A stretch of 64,000 nt of DNA from Alphaproteobacteria bacterium (GCA_024236075.1 JACKLE010000001.1:372001-436000), one strand, 5' to 3'. Shown: positions 1 to 9,877, counted from the stretch's first letter. Translations and numbers: made by a program. The notes: generated from the sequence alone by a model not told the origin.

Positions 1-32
1 TTTCGGCCGCGCCGGGCAGATGGGAGGCTCCC

Positions 33-659
33 ATGGCCCGGTTCCGCGCGCGCCTTGCCCGCCCTTTCGGTGCCGCCGCACTCGTCCTGCTCGCGGCCGC
101 CGCCGGCGCGATCCCGGCAAATCCCTGCAAGGCGGCCATGGCCGTCACCGTCATCGGCGCCACGGGCGCGAACGAATGCTATCGCGCCGCGCTCTACGGC
201 GGATCGGCGTCGGCCGAGGCGGAGTGCACGCGCGCCATCGAGGATGGCGGACTCGTCGGACGCGATCTCGTCGCGACCTATGTCAATCGCGGCATCGTCC
301 GCAATCAGCTCCGCCGGCTCGACGACGCGCTCGCCGATTTCAACGAGGCCATCGGGCGCGATCCGGAACTTGGCGCAGCCTACGTCAACCGCGGCAACAC
401 CATGTTCTTCCTGGGCCGCCATCTCGACGCGCTCGCCGACTACACGACGGCCATCGAGAAGGACACAGACGATCTGCATGCGGCCTATTACAATCGGGGC
501 CTCGCCTACGAAGTCCTGAAGAAGCCCGACCTCGCCGAAACCGACTTCCGCAAGGCGCTGGAGCTGAAGCCCGATTTCGGGCTCGCCCAGCTCAAGATCG
601 AGGACTACGACGCCGAACGCATTCGCAAGGAGACGGCAGGGCCGGCGTCCGGCGAATAG
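33..659 (+). CDS. Secreted tetratricopeptide-repeat protein
   Basis: A 208-residue protein with an N-terminal signal-like segment: Arg-rich, then a hydrophobic Ala/Leu stretch to about residue 26. Three consecutive TPR units follow at about residues 84-185. Each carries the A-x-x-Y-x-N-R-G pattern and a terminal D-P-E or K-P-D turn. TPR arrays bind peptides or partner proteins, so an envelope scaffolding role is inferred. A GGGAGG ribosome site lies 5 bases before the ATG. The gene converges closely with the retropepsin-like gene, with 5 bases between stop codons. No catalytic motif is visible and the partner is unknown. Confidence 0.8.
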   Translation: MARFRARLARPFGAAALVLLAAAAGAIPANPCKAAMAVTVIGATGANECYRAALYGGSASAEAECTRAIEDGGLVGRDLVATYVNRGIVRNQLRRLDDALADFNEAIGRDPELGAAYVNRGNTMFFLGRHLDALADYTTAIEKDTDDLHAAYYNRGLAYEVLKKPDLAETDFRKALELKPDFGLAQLKIEDYDAERIRKETAGPASGE

Positions 660-664
660 TTCCT

Positions 665-2356
665 TCAGCGTCGCGGCTCGGAGAGCGCCCAGCGATCGTT
701 CTTCAGGTCGAAGAACCAATCGGCCTTAATGAGATGGTTCGAGCCGAGGATGACGCGGACGTCGGGCCGCTTGGCCTTCAATGGACCCGGAACGGGCGCC
801 GCCATGAGGCCCTTTGGATCGAAATCGATTCCGGCGATCTTGAACGATCCCTCGACCCGCCCGACCTCGATGCCAAACTCGTGCCCGTTTGCGTCCTGAA
901 TCGCCACGGTCCCTTCGTGCACGAAGCGGTCCCCGAGATCCAAGACGAGGTCCGGGTCGACCAGGGTGAGAATGGCGCCCGTATCGACTTGGGCCATGGC
1001 GGCGATGCCGCCGACCTCCACCGGTACGAGAAAGTATCGATCTAGCCGCTCCAATGGCCGCCAGGGCAGCGGCTTTCCCTCGAACACGGCGGGCGGAACG
1101 AGGCCCACGTCGCGACGTTCCCGGAAGAGCAGGGTCAATACCAGCCCATCCATCACGTCGAGGCCGATTATCGATTCGTCCTGTTCCGGACAGGCGGTCA
1201 CGACGTGCGCCATGCCGACGACGACCCGCCCGTTGATCGAGACGGACGGTACCCGGACGGTATCGCATTTGAGCTCTATGCCGGACAGGCCGCGACCCGC
1301 GATTTCTCCGACAACGGGGAAGTGTCCCTTGAACAGCCGGCCGCCCTTGAGCCTCGTCGAGCTGGCGCTCGACGCCAGCAGGCACTTTCGATCCTCGATC
1401 TCTCCGAAGGCGCACGGAACATAGGGAGTCACCGTTCTATAGCGGGCGAAATCCTCGTGCGTCATCAGATCGGCGGATCGGTTCAGCGGGATGCGCAAGG
1501 GCTCCGTCTGCTCGGTCTCGGTTCGCTGGATAAGGACCTGCCGCCTTGCGACGTCTATGCCCACTATCGCACGCGACAGGTGATTCATGCCGACGACGAC
1601 ATCGACATCCGCGCCATAGCGCGGGTCGCCCGCGAGGTCCCGCACGACGACATGGCCTTGCCCGACGAGCGCCGAGCCGATGAAGAGCGGATCGCGCACC
1701 TCGTAGACCCGCCCTTCGCCGCCCTCTTCCTCGCCCTCATAGCGCCCGCGCCGTGCGAGCCCGTCCGATAGCTCGTCCGCGAACTCCTCGTCGACGAGCG
1801 TCACCGCAAGCTCGGGGTCGATGAGGGCACGCCCCGTTCGTCGCGCCATGGTGACGGCGACGGCCGGACGCTCGCCGAGAAAGGCGAGCGGGGCGCCATT
1901 GATGCCCTGAATTTCCTTCGCATCGGGAGAGATCGGGCGCGCGACGCCGTTCGCCATGAGGACGACCGCCCGCGACAGGTGCGCCACTCCGAGGCTCGTC
2001 GTCTCGACGCCCGGACAGCGATAGACGGGCACCTCCGCATCCAGAGCGATATCGCCTTTCTTCGTGGCAAGGCGCTTCACCGCGATCGCGTCCGCCTTCA
2101 GCTTGCGGCAGCCGGCATGGCCCGGAAGATCCGCGGGCCCCATGTCGCCGGCATCGGCGGCGTGCCCTTCCGAGACGAGCGTCTCGCGGCGCGCGAGCGT
2201 CAGGCTGCAGGACTGGCTCACGCCGCCGACCGTGCACTCGAATCCCTTGAACGCGCCCCCGCCGATCGAAGCGAGATCGCTGTCGCCGAAATCGCGCGCC
2301 CGCGCGGCTCCGAACGTCCATATGAGGATTACGGCGAGTGCGATCGCGCGGCGCAT
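665..2356 (-). CDS. Exported retropepsin-like aspartic protease family protein with internal duplication
   Basis: A 563-residue protein with a signal peptide at residues 1-20. The C-terminal part (about 440-560) has a retropepsin-like layout: a V-D-T-G-A active-site loop at 457-461 and a later I-L-G-S-N-H-L motif at 536-542. A related but degenerate unit at about 165-278 has L-I-D-P-E-L-A where DTGA is expected, and V-V-G-M-N-H-L downstream. A weaker third echo, I-I-G-L-D-V-M, lies near 396. I chose the start at 2356 because it precedes the signal peptide; the frame stays open to 2470. Retropepsin-like bacterial proteins act as dimers or internally duplicated monomers. Peptidase activity is inferred only for the C-terminal unit. 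It is divergent from the lpxR-like gene. Confidence 0.65.
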   Translation of the reverse strand: MRRAIALAVILIWTFGAARARDFGDSDLASIGGGAFKGFECTVGGVSQSCSLTLARRETLVSEGHAADAGDMGPADLPGHAGCRKLKADAIAVKRLATKKGDIALDAEVPVYRCPGVETTSLGVAHLSRAVVLMANGVARPISPDAKEIQGINGAPLAFLGERPAVAVTMARRTGRALIDPELAVTLVDEEFADELSDGLARRGRYEGEEEGGEGRVYEVRDPLFIGSALVGQGHVVVRDLAGDPRYGADVDVVVGMNHLSRAIVGIDVARRQVLIQRTETEQTEPLRIPLNRSADLMTHEDFARYRTVTPYVPCAFGEIEDRKCLLASSASSTRLKGGRLFKGHFPVVGEIAGRGLSGIELKCDTVRVPSVSINGRVVVGMAHVVTACPEQDESIIGLDVMDGLVLTLLFRERRDVGLVPPAVFEGKPLPWRPLERLDRYFLVPVEVGGIAAMAQVDTGAILTLVDPDLVLDLGDRFVHEGTVAIQDANGHEFGIEVGRVEGSFKIAGIDFDPKGLMAAPVPGPLKAKRPDVRVILGSNHLIKADWFFDLKNDRWALSEPRR

Positions 2357-2540
2357 GATTTCCCCCACCGGCACGAGCATCGGACGCCCCACCGTACACG
2401 CATGTCGCCGAATGGGCCAGCAACGCTTGAGTAGATCCGGCCGTTCGCCCCGATGGGCCATGCGCTCCATGCGTCATGTTTCTGCCGCACGGGCGGTGAT
2501 AGGCTCGCCGCTTCCTTCGGGCGGTGGGAGGTCGGTCGCC

Positions 2541-3542
2541 ATGCGGCGGGGGCGTTTTCTCGTTCAGGGGGCGGGCGCGTGCATGCTCGCCCTTCTCGCG
2601 GCGGCTCCGGCGCGCGCCGATTCGGCCGCGCTCGTCTTCGAGAACGACGTGCTGACGCCCGAGAGCACCGACCGCAACTACACGAGCGGGCTCGTCGTCA
2701 GCTACACCTTCGACGTCGACACGACGCCGCGCGCGATGAAGCGGCTCGGGCGCAGCCTGCTCGGCTTCGAGATGCCCGAGACCTACGCGACGGTGAGCCT
2801 CGGGCAGTCGATCTTCACGCCGCAGGATATCGAGGTCTCCGCGCTCCTGCCCGATCAGCACCCCTATGCGGGCTGGCTCTATCTCGGCGGCAGCCTCATT
2901 TCCGAGGCGCGCACCTATGCCGACGTCGTCACGCTGGAGCTCGGCGTCGTCGGGCCTTCGGCGGGCGCCGAGCAGGTGCAGCGCGGCGTGCACCGTCTCA
3001 TCAACGGCATCGAGCCCAAGGGCTGGGACCATCAGCTCAAGGACGAGCCGGGCATCCATCTCGCCTATGACCGCGTGATGCGCGCGCGCGCCCTGATGGA
3101 CGACGGGGAAGGCCCCTTGGGCATCCGCTTCGACGTGACCCCGAGCTTCGGCGCCTCGCTCGGCAACATCGCCACCGAGGCGCGCGCCGGCCTCGCCGTG
3201 CGGCTCGGCAACGGCGTCGAGAACGATTTCGGGCCGCCGCGCATTCGTCCGAGCCCGGTCGGGCCCGGCATCCTCGATCCCTCGACGCAATTCCGCTGGT
3301 ACGTCTTCGGCGGCGTCTACGGCCGGCTCGTCGGCTATTCGGAGTTCCTGGACGGCAATCTCTTCCGCGACTCGCCGGCCGGCGTCGAAAGCAAGCCGCT
3401 CGTCGGCGAGCTGCAGGCGGGGCTCGTCCTGCAATGGGGCGGGGTCGCGCTCGCCTACACCTTCGTTGAGCGCACGGAGGAGTTCCGCGGCCAGGACGGG
3501 GCCCAGCGCTTCGGCGCCCTAAGCCTCTCCGTCGGCTTCTGA
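2541..3542 (+). CDS. LpxR-like lipid A 3'-O-deacylase (DUF2219), outer-membrane beta-barrel
   Basis: A 333-residue protein with a signal peptide ending near A-R-A-D (about residue 28). The mature N-terminus carries the family signature E-N-D-x-L-T followed by T-D-R-N-Y-T-S-G. A G-W-D-H-Q-L-K-D-E-P motif in the middle matches the conserved catalytic His/Glu region of LpxR. The protein ends in Phe, as outer-membrane barrels usually do. LpxR removes the 3'-acyloxyacyl group of lipid A in the outer membrane and depends on calcium in Salmonella. Family membership is secure; activity on the local lipid A is inferred. The 184-base divergent gap upstream must hold its promoter. Confidence 0.85.
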   Translation: MRRGRFLVQGAGACMLALLAAAPARADSAALVFENDVLTPESTDRNYTSGLVVSYTFDVDTTPRAMKRLGRSLLGFEMPETYATVSLGQSIFTPQDIEVSALLPDQHPYAGWLYLGGSLISEARTYADVVTLELGVVGPSAGAEQVQRGVHRLINGIEPKGWDHQLKDEPGIHLAYDRVMRARALMDDGEGPLGIRFDVTPSFGASLGNIATEARAGLAVRLGNGVENDFGPPRIRPSPVGPGILDPSTQFRWYVFGGVYGRLVGYSEFLDGNLFRDSPAGVESKPLVGELQAGLVLQWGGVALAYTFVERTEEFRGQDGAQRFGALSLSVGF

Positions 3543-3564
3543 CCTCTCGCCCGAGCCCCGCCGC

Positions 3565-4380
3565 TCAGCCCGGCGCCGCGCGGAGGCGCTCGACCCCCTC
3601 CGAGGAGACGAAGACGAGGTCGAGCTGCAGCTCCTGGCCGGTCTCCGGCGCGATGAAGCTCGGGAAATGGGTGAAGAGCTCGAAGTCGCGGGCGCGCATA
3701 TAGGCGATGAGCTCCTCGACGAGGAGCTGTCCGCCATAGAGCGGAACGACCGAGGCCTCCGCCTGCACGGCGAGGGCCCGGCGCAGGAAGCGCTGGGCGC
3801 CGGCGAGCACCTCGTGCTCGAACCCCTGGACGTCGATCTTGAGATAGGCCTTGGCCCCCTCGGGAATCAGCTCCCCGGCGACGTCGTCGAGGCGGCGAAT
3901 CTCGACCTCCTCGGCCCCGACATAGGCCGATCGCGGCGCGGCAGCCTCATGCGAGGCGAGCATGGGGAGGAACGAGCTCGATACCGAATTGCCCGAGACG
4001 TGGAGGACGCGGCGGGCGCTTTCGGCGCCGAGGGCATAGGGGAGGGCGGTCCACAGGGGATCGCGCGCCGCCTTCGCCGCGAGGACCCCATAGGCCCCGG
4101 CCATCGGCTCGAAGGACAGGATTCGCCCCCGGAAGCCGCGCTTGCGCAGCTTGCGCGCGTACTGGCCTTCGTTGGCCCCGACATCGAGCAGCGTGTCGAT
4201 GCCGAGCCGCGCGAGCGCCCGCTCGACGCGCATCTCGGGGTGGACCGTCGTGTAGTGCGAGACGTCGATGCCGCAGCGCCGCGCGAGGCGCAGCGCGCCC
4301 GGGCTCCAGCCCAGCCATTTGACGATCTTCTTCTCGAGCTTGCGCCGGGCGCGCGGTGCGCGCGCCTTTTCCAGTGACAT
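3565..4380 (-). CDS. FkbM family methyltransferase
   Basis: A 271-residue SAM-dependent methyltransferase. Motif I is L-L-D-V-G-A-N-E-G-Q-Y-A at about residues 64-75. A second signature, Y-L-K-I-D-V-Q-G-F-E-H-E-V-L, lies at about 179-192 and is diagnostic for the FkbM family. FkbM enzymes O-methylate sugars, polyketides or glycan ends. The substrate is not evident because no glycan or polyketide genes are nearby. The basic N-terminus lacks a signal peptide, so the protein is probably cytoplasmic. It is transcribed divergently from sucC across about 200 bases. Confidence 0.88.
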   Translation of the reverse strand: MSLEKARAPRARRKLEKKIVKWLGWSPGALRLARRCGIDVSHYTTVHPEMRVERALARLGIDTLLDVGANEGQYARKLRKRGFRGRILSFEPMAGAYGVLAAKAARDPLWTALPYALGAESARRVLHVSGNSVSSSFLPMLASHEAAAPRSAYVGAEEVEIRRLDDVAGELIPEGAKAYLKIDVQGFEHEVLAGAQRFLRRALAVQAEASVVPLYGGQLLVEELIAYMRARDFELFTHFPSFIAPETGQELQLDLVFVSSEGVERLRAAPG

Positions 4381-4580
4381 GTCGAAGACGCTCCCGCCCG
4401 GGCGGCACGGCCCGCAACCGTAGTGACCGCCCCTGGCACGCGCAAGGCGGCGGAGGCGGGTTGCGTGACGCGCGACGCAGGTTTAAGACCTCGCGGTCGG
4501 CGGGGGTGCCCGGTGAACGCCGGTCAGTCTTTGCCGTCCTGCATTGCCCGTTGCGACCGTCCATCGAGAGCGTCCGCTCC

Positions 4581-5747
4581 ATGAACATCCACGAATATCA
4601 GGCCAAGGCCGTCCTCGGCGCCTTCGGCGTCCCCGTGCCGCGCGGATATCCCGCCATGAGCGCCGCGGAGGCCGTCGCGGCCGCCGAGAAGCTCGGCGGG
4701 CCCGTCTGGGTCGTGAAGGCCCAGATTCACGCCGGCGGGCGCGGCAAGGCCGGCGGCGTCAAGGTGGTGAAGACCATCGACGAGGTGAAGAAGGAGGCGA
4801 CGCGCCTTCTCGGCTCGACCCTCGTCACGCACCAGACCGGCCCGCACGGCAAGGAGGTGCACCGCCTCTATATCGAGGAGGGCTCGGCCATCGCGCGCGA
4901 GCTCTATCTTTCCGTGCTCGTCGACCGCGCGAACGGGCGCATCGCCTTCATCGCCTCGACCGAGGGCGGCATGGACATCGAGGCCGTCGCCCATGCGACG
5001 CCGGAGAAGATCGCGACCTTCCATGTCGATCCGGCGGCCGGCATGAGCGGCTATGTGGGCCGCAACATCGCCGCCGCGCTGAAGCTCAAGGGCGACCAGG
5101 TCAAGCAATGCATCGCCCTCGTCGGCGGGCTCTACCAGGCCTTCCTCGCCAAGGATATGAGCCTCCTCGAGATCAATCCGCTCGTGGTGACGAAGGAAGG
5201 CGCGCTCCTCTGCCTCGACGCCAAGATCAATTTCGACGGCAACGGGCTCTACCGCCACCCGGACATCGTGGAGCTGCGCGATCTCACCGAGGAGGACCCG
5301 ATGGAGATCGAGGCCTCCAGGCACGATCTCTCCTATGTGAAGCTCGACGGCAATATCGGCTGCATGGTGAACGGGGCGGGCCTCGCCATGGCGACGATGG
5401 ACATCATCAAGCTCTACGGCGCCGAGCCCGCGAATTTTCTCGACGTCGGAGGCGGCGCCTCCAAGGAGAAGGTGACGGCCGCCTGCAAGATCATCCTCAA
5501 CGACCCCAACGTGAAGGGCATTCTCGTCAACATCTTCGGCGGGATCATGCGCTGCGACATCATCGCGGAGGGCGTCGTCGCGGCGGTGCGCGAGCTCGGC
5601 ATCAAGGTTCCGCTCGTGGTGCGCCTCGAAGGCACGAATGTGGAGCTCGGCAAGAAGATCCTCGCCGAATCGAAGCTCGCCGTGATCCCCGCCAACGACC
5701 TCGCGGATGCCGCCGCGAAGATCACGCAGGCGGTGAAGGCGGCATGA
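4581..5747 (+). CDS. sucC: Succinate-CoA ligase [ADP-forming] subunit beta
   Basis: SucC interconverts succinyl-CoA and succinate with substrate-level phosphorylation. At 388 residues it matches the usual length. It opens with M-N-I-H-E-Y-Q, typical of the family. The ATP-grasp segment G-G-R-G-K-A-G-G-V lies near residue 53. G-G-G-A-S-K-E-K-V and N-I-F-G-G-I-M-R-C-D occur in the C-terminal ligase domain. The frame is open upstream, but this ATG is set by the conserved N-terminus. It is followed by sucD after 50 bases and then sucAB, so two consecutive TCA steps are encoded together. Confidence 0.97.
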   Translation: MNIHEYQAKAVLGAFGVPVPRGYPAMSAAEAVAAAEKLGGPVWVVKAQIHAGGRGKAGGVKVVKTIDEVKKEATRLLGSTLVTHQTGPHGKEVHRLYIEEGSAIARELYLSVLVDRANGRIAFIASTEGGMDIEAVAHATPEKIATFHVDPAAGMSGYVGRNIAAALKLKGDQVKQCIALVGGLYQAFLAKDMSLLEINPLVVTKEGALLCLDAKINFDGNGLYRHPDIVELRDLTEEDPMEIEASRHDLSYVKLDGNIGCMVNGAGLAMATMDIIKLYGAEPANFLDVGGGASKEKVTAACKIILNDPNVKGILVNIFGGIMRCDIIAEGVVAAVRELGIKVPLVVRLEGTNVELGKKILAESKLAVIPANDLADAAAKITQAVKAA

Positions 5748-5797
5748 GCGCGGCAGCACCCCGCGGTTCATCTGTGAGCAGAAGGTAGAGCCGGACG

Positions 5798-6679
5798 ATG
5801 GCCGTTCTCGTCGACAAGTCCACCAAGGTGATCTGCCAGGGCTTCACCGGCAATCAGGGCACGTTCCATTCGGAGGCCGCGCTCGCCTACGGCACCAAGG
5901 TCGTCGGCGGGGTCTCGCCGGGCAAGGGCGGCACGACGCATCTCGGGCTCCCGGTCTTCGACACGGTGGGCGAGGCGCGCGCCGCGACGGGCGCGACGGC
6001 GACCGCCATCTATGTGCCGCCGCCCTTCGCCGCGGACGCCATCCTCGAGGCGATCGACGCGGAGATGGAGCTGGCGGTGTGCATCACCGAGGGCATTCCG
6101 GTCCTCGACATGGTGAAGGTGCGTCGCGCGCTCGACGCCTCCAAGACGCGCCTCATCGGGCCCAACTGCCCGGGCGTGCTCATCCCCAACGAATGCAAGA
6201 TCGGCATCATGCCGGGCCATATCTTCGCCAGGGGCTCGGTCGGCATCGTGTCGCGCTCGGGCACCCTCACCTACGAGGCGGTGGCGCAGACGACCGCCGC
6301 GGGGCTCGGCCAGACCACGGCCGTCGGCATCGGCGGCGACCCGGTGAAGGGCACGGAGTTCATCGACGTGCTCGAGCTCTTCCTCGCCGATCCCGCGACC
6401 AAGTCGATCATCATGATCGGCGAGATCGGCGGCTCGGCCGAGGAGGAGGCCGCCGACTTCCTGAAGCGCAACAAGGTCAAGAAGCCGACCGTGGGCTTCA
6501 TCGCGGGGGTCACGGCGCCGCCGGGCCGCCGCATGGGCCATGCGGGGGCCATCATCTCGGGAGGCAAGGGCGCGGCGTCGGACAAGATCGAGGCGATGCG
6601 AAGCGCAGGCATCGGCGTCGCCGACAGCCCGGCATCGCTCGGCTCGAGCCTCTTGAAGCTCCTCAAGGAATCGAGTTGA
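5798..6679 (+). CDS. sucD: Succinate-CoA ligase subunit alpha
   Basis: A 293-residue alpha subunit that pairs with SucC. The N-terminal CoA-binding Rossmann region carries C-Q-G-F-T-G-N-Q-G-T and later V-S-P-G-K-G-G. The phosphohistidine loop is present as R-M-G-H-A-G-A-I-I-S-G-G at about residues 245-256, and the G-P-N-C-P-G motif lies mid-protein. The active enzyme forms in the cytoplasm from alpha and beta chains. It sits 50 bases after sucC and 169 bases before sucA, the longest gap in the cluster. Confidence 0.97.
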   Translation: MAVLVDKSTKVICQGFTGNQGTFHSEAALAYGTKVVGGVSPGKGGTTHLGLPVFDTVGEARAATGATATAIYVPPPFAADAILEAIDAEMELAVCITEGIPVLDMVKVRRALDASKTRLIGPNCPGVLIPNECKIGIMPGHIFARGSVGIVSRSGTLTYEAVAQTTAAGLGQTTAVGIGGDPVKGTEFIDVLELFLADPATKSIIMIGEIGGSAEEEAADFLKRNKVKKPTVGFIAGVTAPPGRRMGHAGAIISGGKGAASDKIEAMRSAGIGVADSPASLGSSLLKLLKESS

Positions 6680-6711
6680 CGGTTTGGCAAGGCGTCAAGG
6701 CTTCCTATCTA
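6676..6711 (+). promoter_or_regulatory. Possible internal promoter upstream of sucA
   Basis: The sucD-sucA gap is unusually long for this cluster. TTGGCA at 6684-6689 is followed after 16 bases by TATCTA at 6706-6711, a passable housekeeping-sigma promoter. It overlaps an inverted pair, TTGACG at 6676-6681 and CGTCAA at 6693-6698, which could be an operator. This is read by eye only, so sucAB transcription independent of sucCD is a hypothesis. Confidence 0.3.
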
Positions 6712-6848
6712 TAGCCGGCACCTATTCGAGTGTTTCCGGGTCCGCATGGCGGGCCCATTCCCGCGGATGGCCGCGGCGAGGCCCGCGCGGCTGGGAGCGG
6801 CGTCCTCGGCTCTCAAAAGAGAGGGCGCGCTCGCGCGCGAGGTAGATC

Positions 6849-9821
6849 ATGCCCAAGCAGGACGCCAACGAGATTCTCGACGCCACCTCGTTCCTCTACG
6901 GGGGGAACCAGGTCTTCCTCGAGCGTCTCTACCGCAAATGGGTCGACGATCCGGACTCGGTCGATGCGAGCTGGCGCAGCTTCTTCGAGGAGCTGGGCGA
7001 TCCGACCGACGCGGTCCGCCGCGAGGCCGACGGCGCGAGCTGGCGCTCCTCCGACTGGCCCGTCCTCGCCAATGGCGAGCTCGTCGACGCGCTGAGCGGC
7101 GGCCTCAACGGCGCCCATCCCGAGGCGCAGGCGCTCGCCGCCAAGATCGAGGCGCGCGCGCCCGGCATCGACGCCGCCGCCTTGCGGGCCGCGACCATCG
7201 ATTCGATCCGCGCCATCATGATGATCCGCGCCTATCGCGTGCGCGGCCATCTCGCGGCCAAGCTCGACCCCCTCGGGATCGAGCCGCCCGTGAGCCATGA
7301 CGAGCTCGATCCGAAGTCCTACGGCTTCACCGAGGCCGACATGGACCGGCCGATCTACATCGACATGGTGCTCGGCCTCGAGACGGCCACCCTGCGCGAG
7401 ATGGTCGCGATCCTGGAGCGCACCTATTGCTCGACACTCGGCGTCGAGTTCATGCACATCACCGATCCCGAGCAGAAGGGCTGGATCCAGGCGCGCATCG
7501 AGGGGCCCGACAAGGAGATCTCCTTCACGCCCGAGGGCAAGCGCGCCATCCTCAACAAGCTCGTCGAGGCCGAGGGGCTCGAGCGCTTCCTGCAAGTCAA
7601 ATATACGGGCACGAAGCGTTTCGGGCTCGACGGCGGCGAGGCGCTCATTCCCGCCCTCGAGCAGATCATCAAGCGCGGCGGCCATCTCGGCGTTCGCGAG
7701 ATCGTGCTCGGCATGCCGCATCGCGGGCGCCTCAACGTGCTCGCCAACGTGATGTCGAAGCCCTACCGCGTGATCTTTCACGAGTTCAAGGGCGGCGCGG
7801 CGGCGCCCGACGAGGTCGAGGGCTCGGGGGACGTCAAGTACCACCTCGGCGCCTCGTCCGACCGCGAGTTCGACAACAACCGCGTGCACCTCTCGCTGAC
7901 GGCGAACCCCTCGCACCTCGAGGCCGTCAATCCCGTCGTGCTCGGCAAGGCGCGCGCCAAGCAGTACCAGATCCATGTCGCCTCGGGCGGCGACCCGGAC
8001 GACGTGCCCGACCGCACCACAGTCCTTCCCGTGCTGCTGCACGGCGACGCCGCCTTTGCCGGCCAGGGCATCATCGCCGAATGCTTCGGCCTTTCGGGCC
8101 TTCGCGGCCACCGCACCGGCGGCACGATCCACCTCATCGTGAACAACCAGATCGGCTTCACGACGAGCCCGCGCTTCGCGCGCTCCTCGCCCTATCCCTC
8201 GGACGTCGCGCTCATGGTGCAGGCGCCGATCTTCCACGTGAACGGCGACGATCCGGAGGCGGTCGTCTTCGCGGCGAAGATCGCGACCGAGTTCCGGCAG
8301 AAGTTCCAGAAGGATGTCGTCATCGACATGTTCTGCTATCGCCGGTTCGGCCACAACGAGGGCGACGAGCCGAGCTTCACCCAGCCGCTGATGTACAAGC
8401 GCATCAAGGACCATGCGACGACGCTCGAGATCTACTCGAAGCGCCTCGTCGAGGGCGGCGTGGTGCAGGGCGACCATGTGGAGGGCCTCAAGCGCGAGTT
8501 CCAGGCGCGCCTGGAGGCGGACTTCGAGGCCGCGAACGACTATCGTCCGAACAAGGCCGACTGGCTCGACGGGAAATGGTCGCATCTCACCGTCGCCAAG
8601 GACGACGACCGGCGCGGCGAGACGAGCTATCCGCTGGATCGGCTCGGCGCGATCGGCCGCAAGCTCTGCGAGGTGCCGAAGGGCTTCAACGTCCACCGCA
8701 CGCTCCAGCGCATCCTCAAGGCGAAGCTCGAGACCATCGAGAAGGGCGAGGGCATCGACTGGGCGACGGGCGAGGCGCTCGCCTTCGGATCGCTCCTCGA
8801 AGAGGGCTATCCGGTGCGCCTCTCGGGCCAGGACTGCGCGCGGGGCACGTTCAGCCAGCGCCACTCGGCCTTCGTCGATCAGGAGACGGAGGAGCGCTAT
8901 CATCCTCTGAACGCGCTCTCGCCGTCCCAGGCGCGCTACGAGGTCGTCGACTCGATGCTCTCCGAGCTCGCCGTCCTCGGCTTCGAATACGGCTACAGCC
9001 TCTCCGAGCCCAATGCGCTCGTCCTGTGGGAGGCGCAGTTCGGCGACTTCGTCAACGGCGCGCAGATCATCATCGACCAGTTCATCGCCTCCTCAGAGCG
9101 CAAATGGCTGCGCATGTCCGGGCTCGTGCTGCTTCTGCCGCACGGCTATGAAGGTCAGGGCCCGGAGCACTCTTCCGCGCGCCTCGAGCGCTTCCTGCAG
9201 CTTTGCGCGGAGGACAATCTTCAGGTCGCCAACTGCTCGACGCCGGCGAATTATTTCCACATCCTGCGGCGGCAGATCCACCGCAACTTCCGCAAGCCCC
9301 TCATCCTGATGACCCCGAAATCGCTGCTGCGCCACAAGCGCTGCGTCTCGCGCCTCTCGGAGATGGGACCGGATTCCTCGTTCCACCGCGTCCTGTGGGA
9401 CGATGCCGAGATGGCGCCCGGCACGACGGTGAAGCTCAAGCCCGACGAGGCGATCCGGCGTGTCGTCCTGTGCTCGGGCAAGGTCTATTTCGACCTCCTC
9501 GAGGAGCGTGAGGCGCGGGGGATCGACGACATCTATCTGATGCGGGTCGAGCAGCTCTATCCCTTCCCGGCGAAGTCCCTCATCGCCGAGCTGCAGCGCT
9601 TCCCTCAGGCCGAGATGATGTGGGTCCAGGAGGAGCCGAAGAACATGGGCGCCTGGACCTATATCGAGCCCAATCTCGAATGGGTGCTCGGACGCATCGA
9701 GGCGAAGGCCAGCCGCGTGCGCTATGCGGGCCGCCCGGCCTCGGCCGCGACGGCGACGGGCCTGATGTCGAAGCACCTCGCCGAACGGGCCGCGTTCGTC
9801 GACGAGGCCTTGACACTCTGA
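6849..9821 (+). CDS. sucA: 2-Oxoglutarate dehydrogenase E1 component (thiamine-diphosphate dependent)
   Basis: A 990-residue E1 subunit, slightly longer than the roughly 930 residues of E. coli SucA, that decarboxylates 2-oxoglutarate and passes the succinyl group to E2. The N-terminal E2-binding segment (F-L-Y-G-G-N-Q-V-F-L-E-R-L) is present. G-M-P-H-R-G-R-L-N-V-L lies near residue 288. The ThDP motif starts G-D-A-A-F-A-G-Q-G and ends N-N-Q-I-G-F-T. The C-terminal transketolase-like domain contains H-G-Y-E-G-Q-G-P-E-H-S-S-A-R. It sits directly upstream of sucB with a 56-base gap. Confidence 0.97.
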   Translation: MPKQDANEILDATSFLYGGNQVFLERLYRKWVDDPDSVDASWRSFFEELGDPTDAVRREADGASWRSSDWPVLANGELVDALSGGLNGAHPEAQALAAKIEARAPGIDAAALRAATIDSIRAIMMIRAYRVRGHLAAKLDPLGIEPPVSHDELDPKSYGFTEADMDRPIYIDMVLGLETATLREMVAILERTYCSTLGVEFMHITDPEQKGWIQARIEGPDKEISFTPEGKRAILNKLVEAEGLERFLQVKYTGTKRFGLDGGEALIPALEQIIKRGGHLGVREIVLGMPHRGRLNVLANVMSKPYRVIFHEFKGGAAAPDEVEGSGDVKYHLGASSDREFDNNRVHLSLTANPSHLEAVNPVVLGKARAKQYQIHVASGGDPDDVPDRTTVLPVLLHGDAAFAGQGIIAECFGLSGLRGHRTGGTIHLIVNNQIGFTTSPRFARSSPYPSDVALMVQAPIFHVNGDDPEAVVFAAKIATEFRQKFQKDVVIDMFCYRRFGHNEGDEPSFTQPLMYKRIKDHATTLEIYSKRLVEGGVVQGDHVEGLKREFQARLEADFEAANDYRPNKADWLDGKWSHLTVAKDDDRRGETSYPLDRLGAIGRKLCEVPKGFNVHRTLQRILKAKLETIEKGEGIDWATGEALAFGSLLEEGYPVRLSGQDCARGTFSQRHSAFVDQETEERYHPLNALSPSQARYEVVDSMLSELAVLGFEYGYSLSEPNALVLWEAQFGDFVNGAQIIIDQFIASSERKWLRMSGLVLLLPHGYEGQGPEHSSARLERFLQLCAEDNLQVANCSTPANYFHILRRQIHRNFRKPLILMTPKSLLRHKRCVSRLSEMGPDSSFHRVLWDDAEMAPGTTVKLKPDEAIRRVVLCSGKVYFDLLEEREARGIDDIYLMRVEQLYPFPAKSLIAELQRFPQAEMMWVQEEPKNMGAWTYIEPNLEWVLGRIEAKASRVRYAGRPASAATATGLMSKHLAERAAFVDEALTL

Positions 9822-9877
9822 GAGGCGGCGCGCCAATTGCCGCTGCGGACGGACCATTGAGGAAGGACGGGAGCGTC

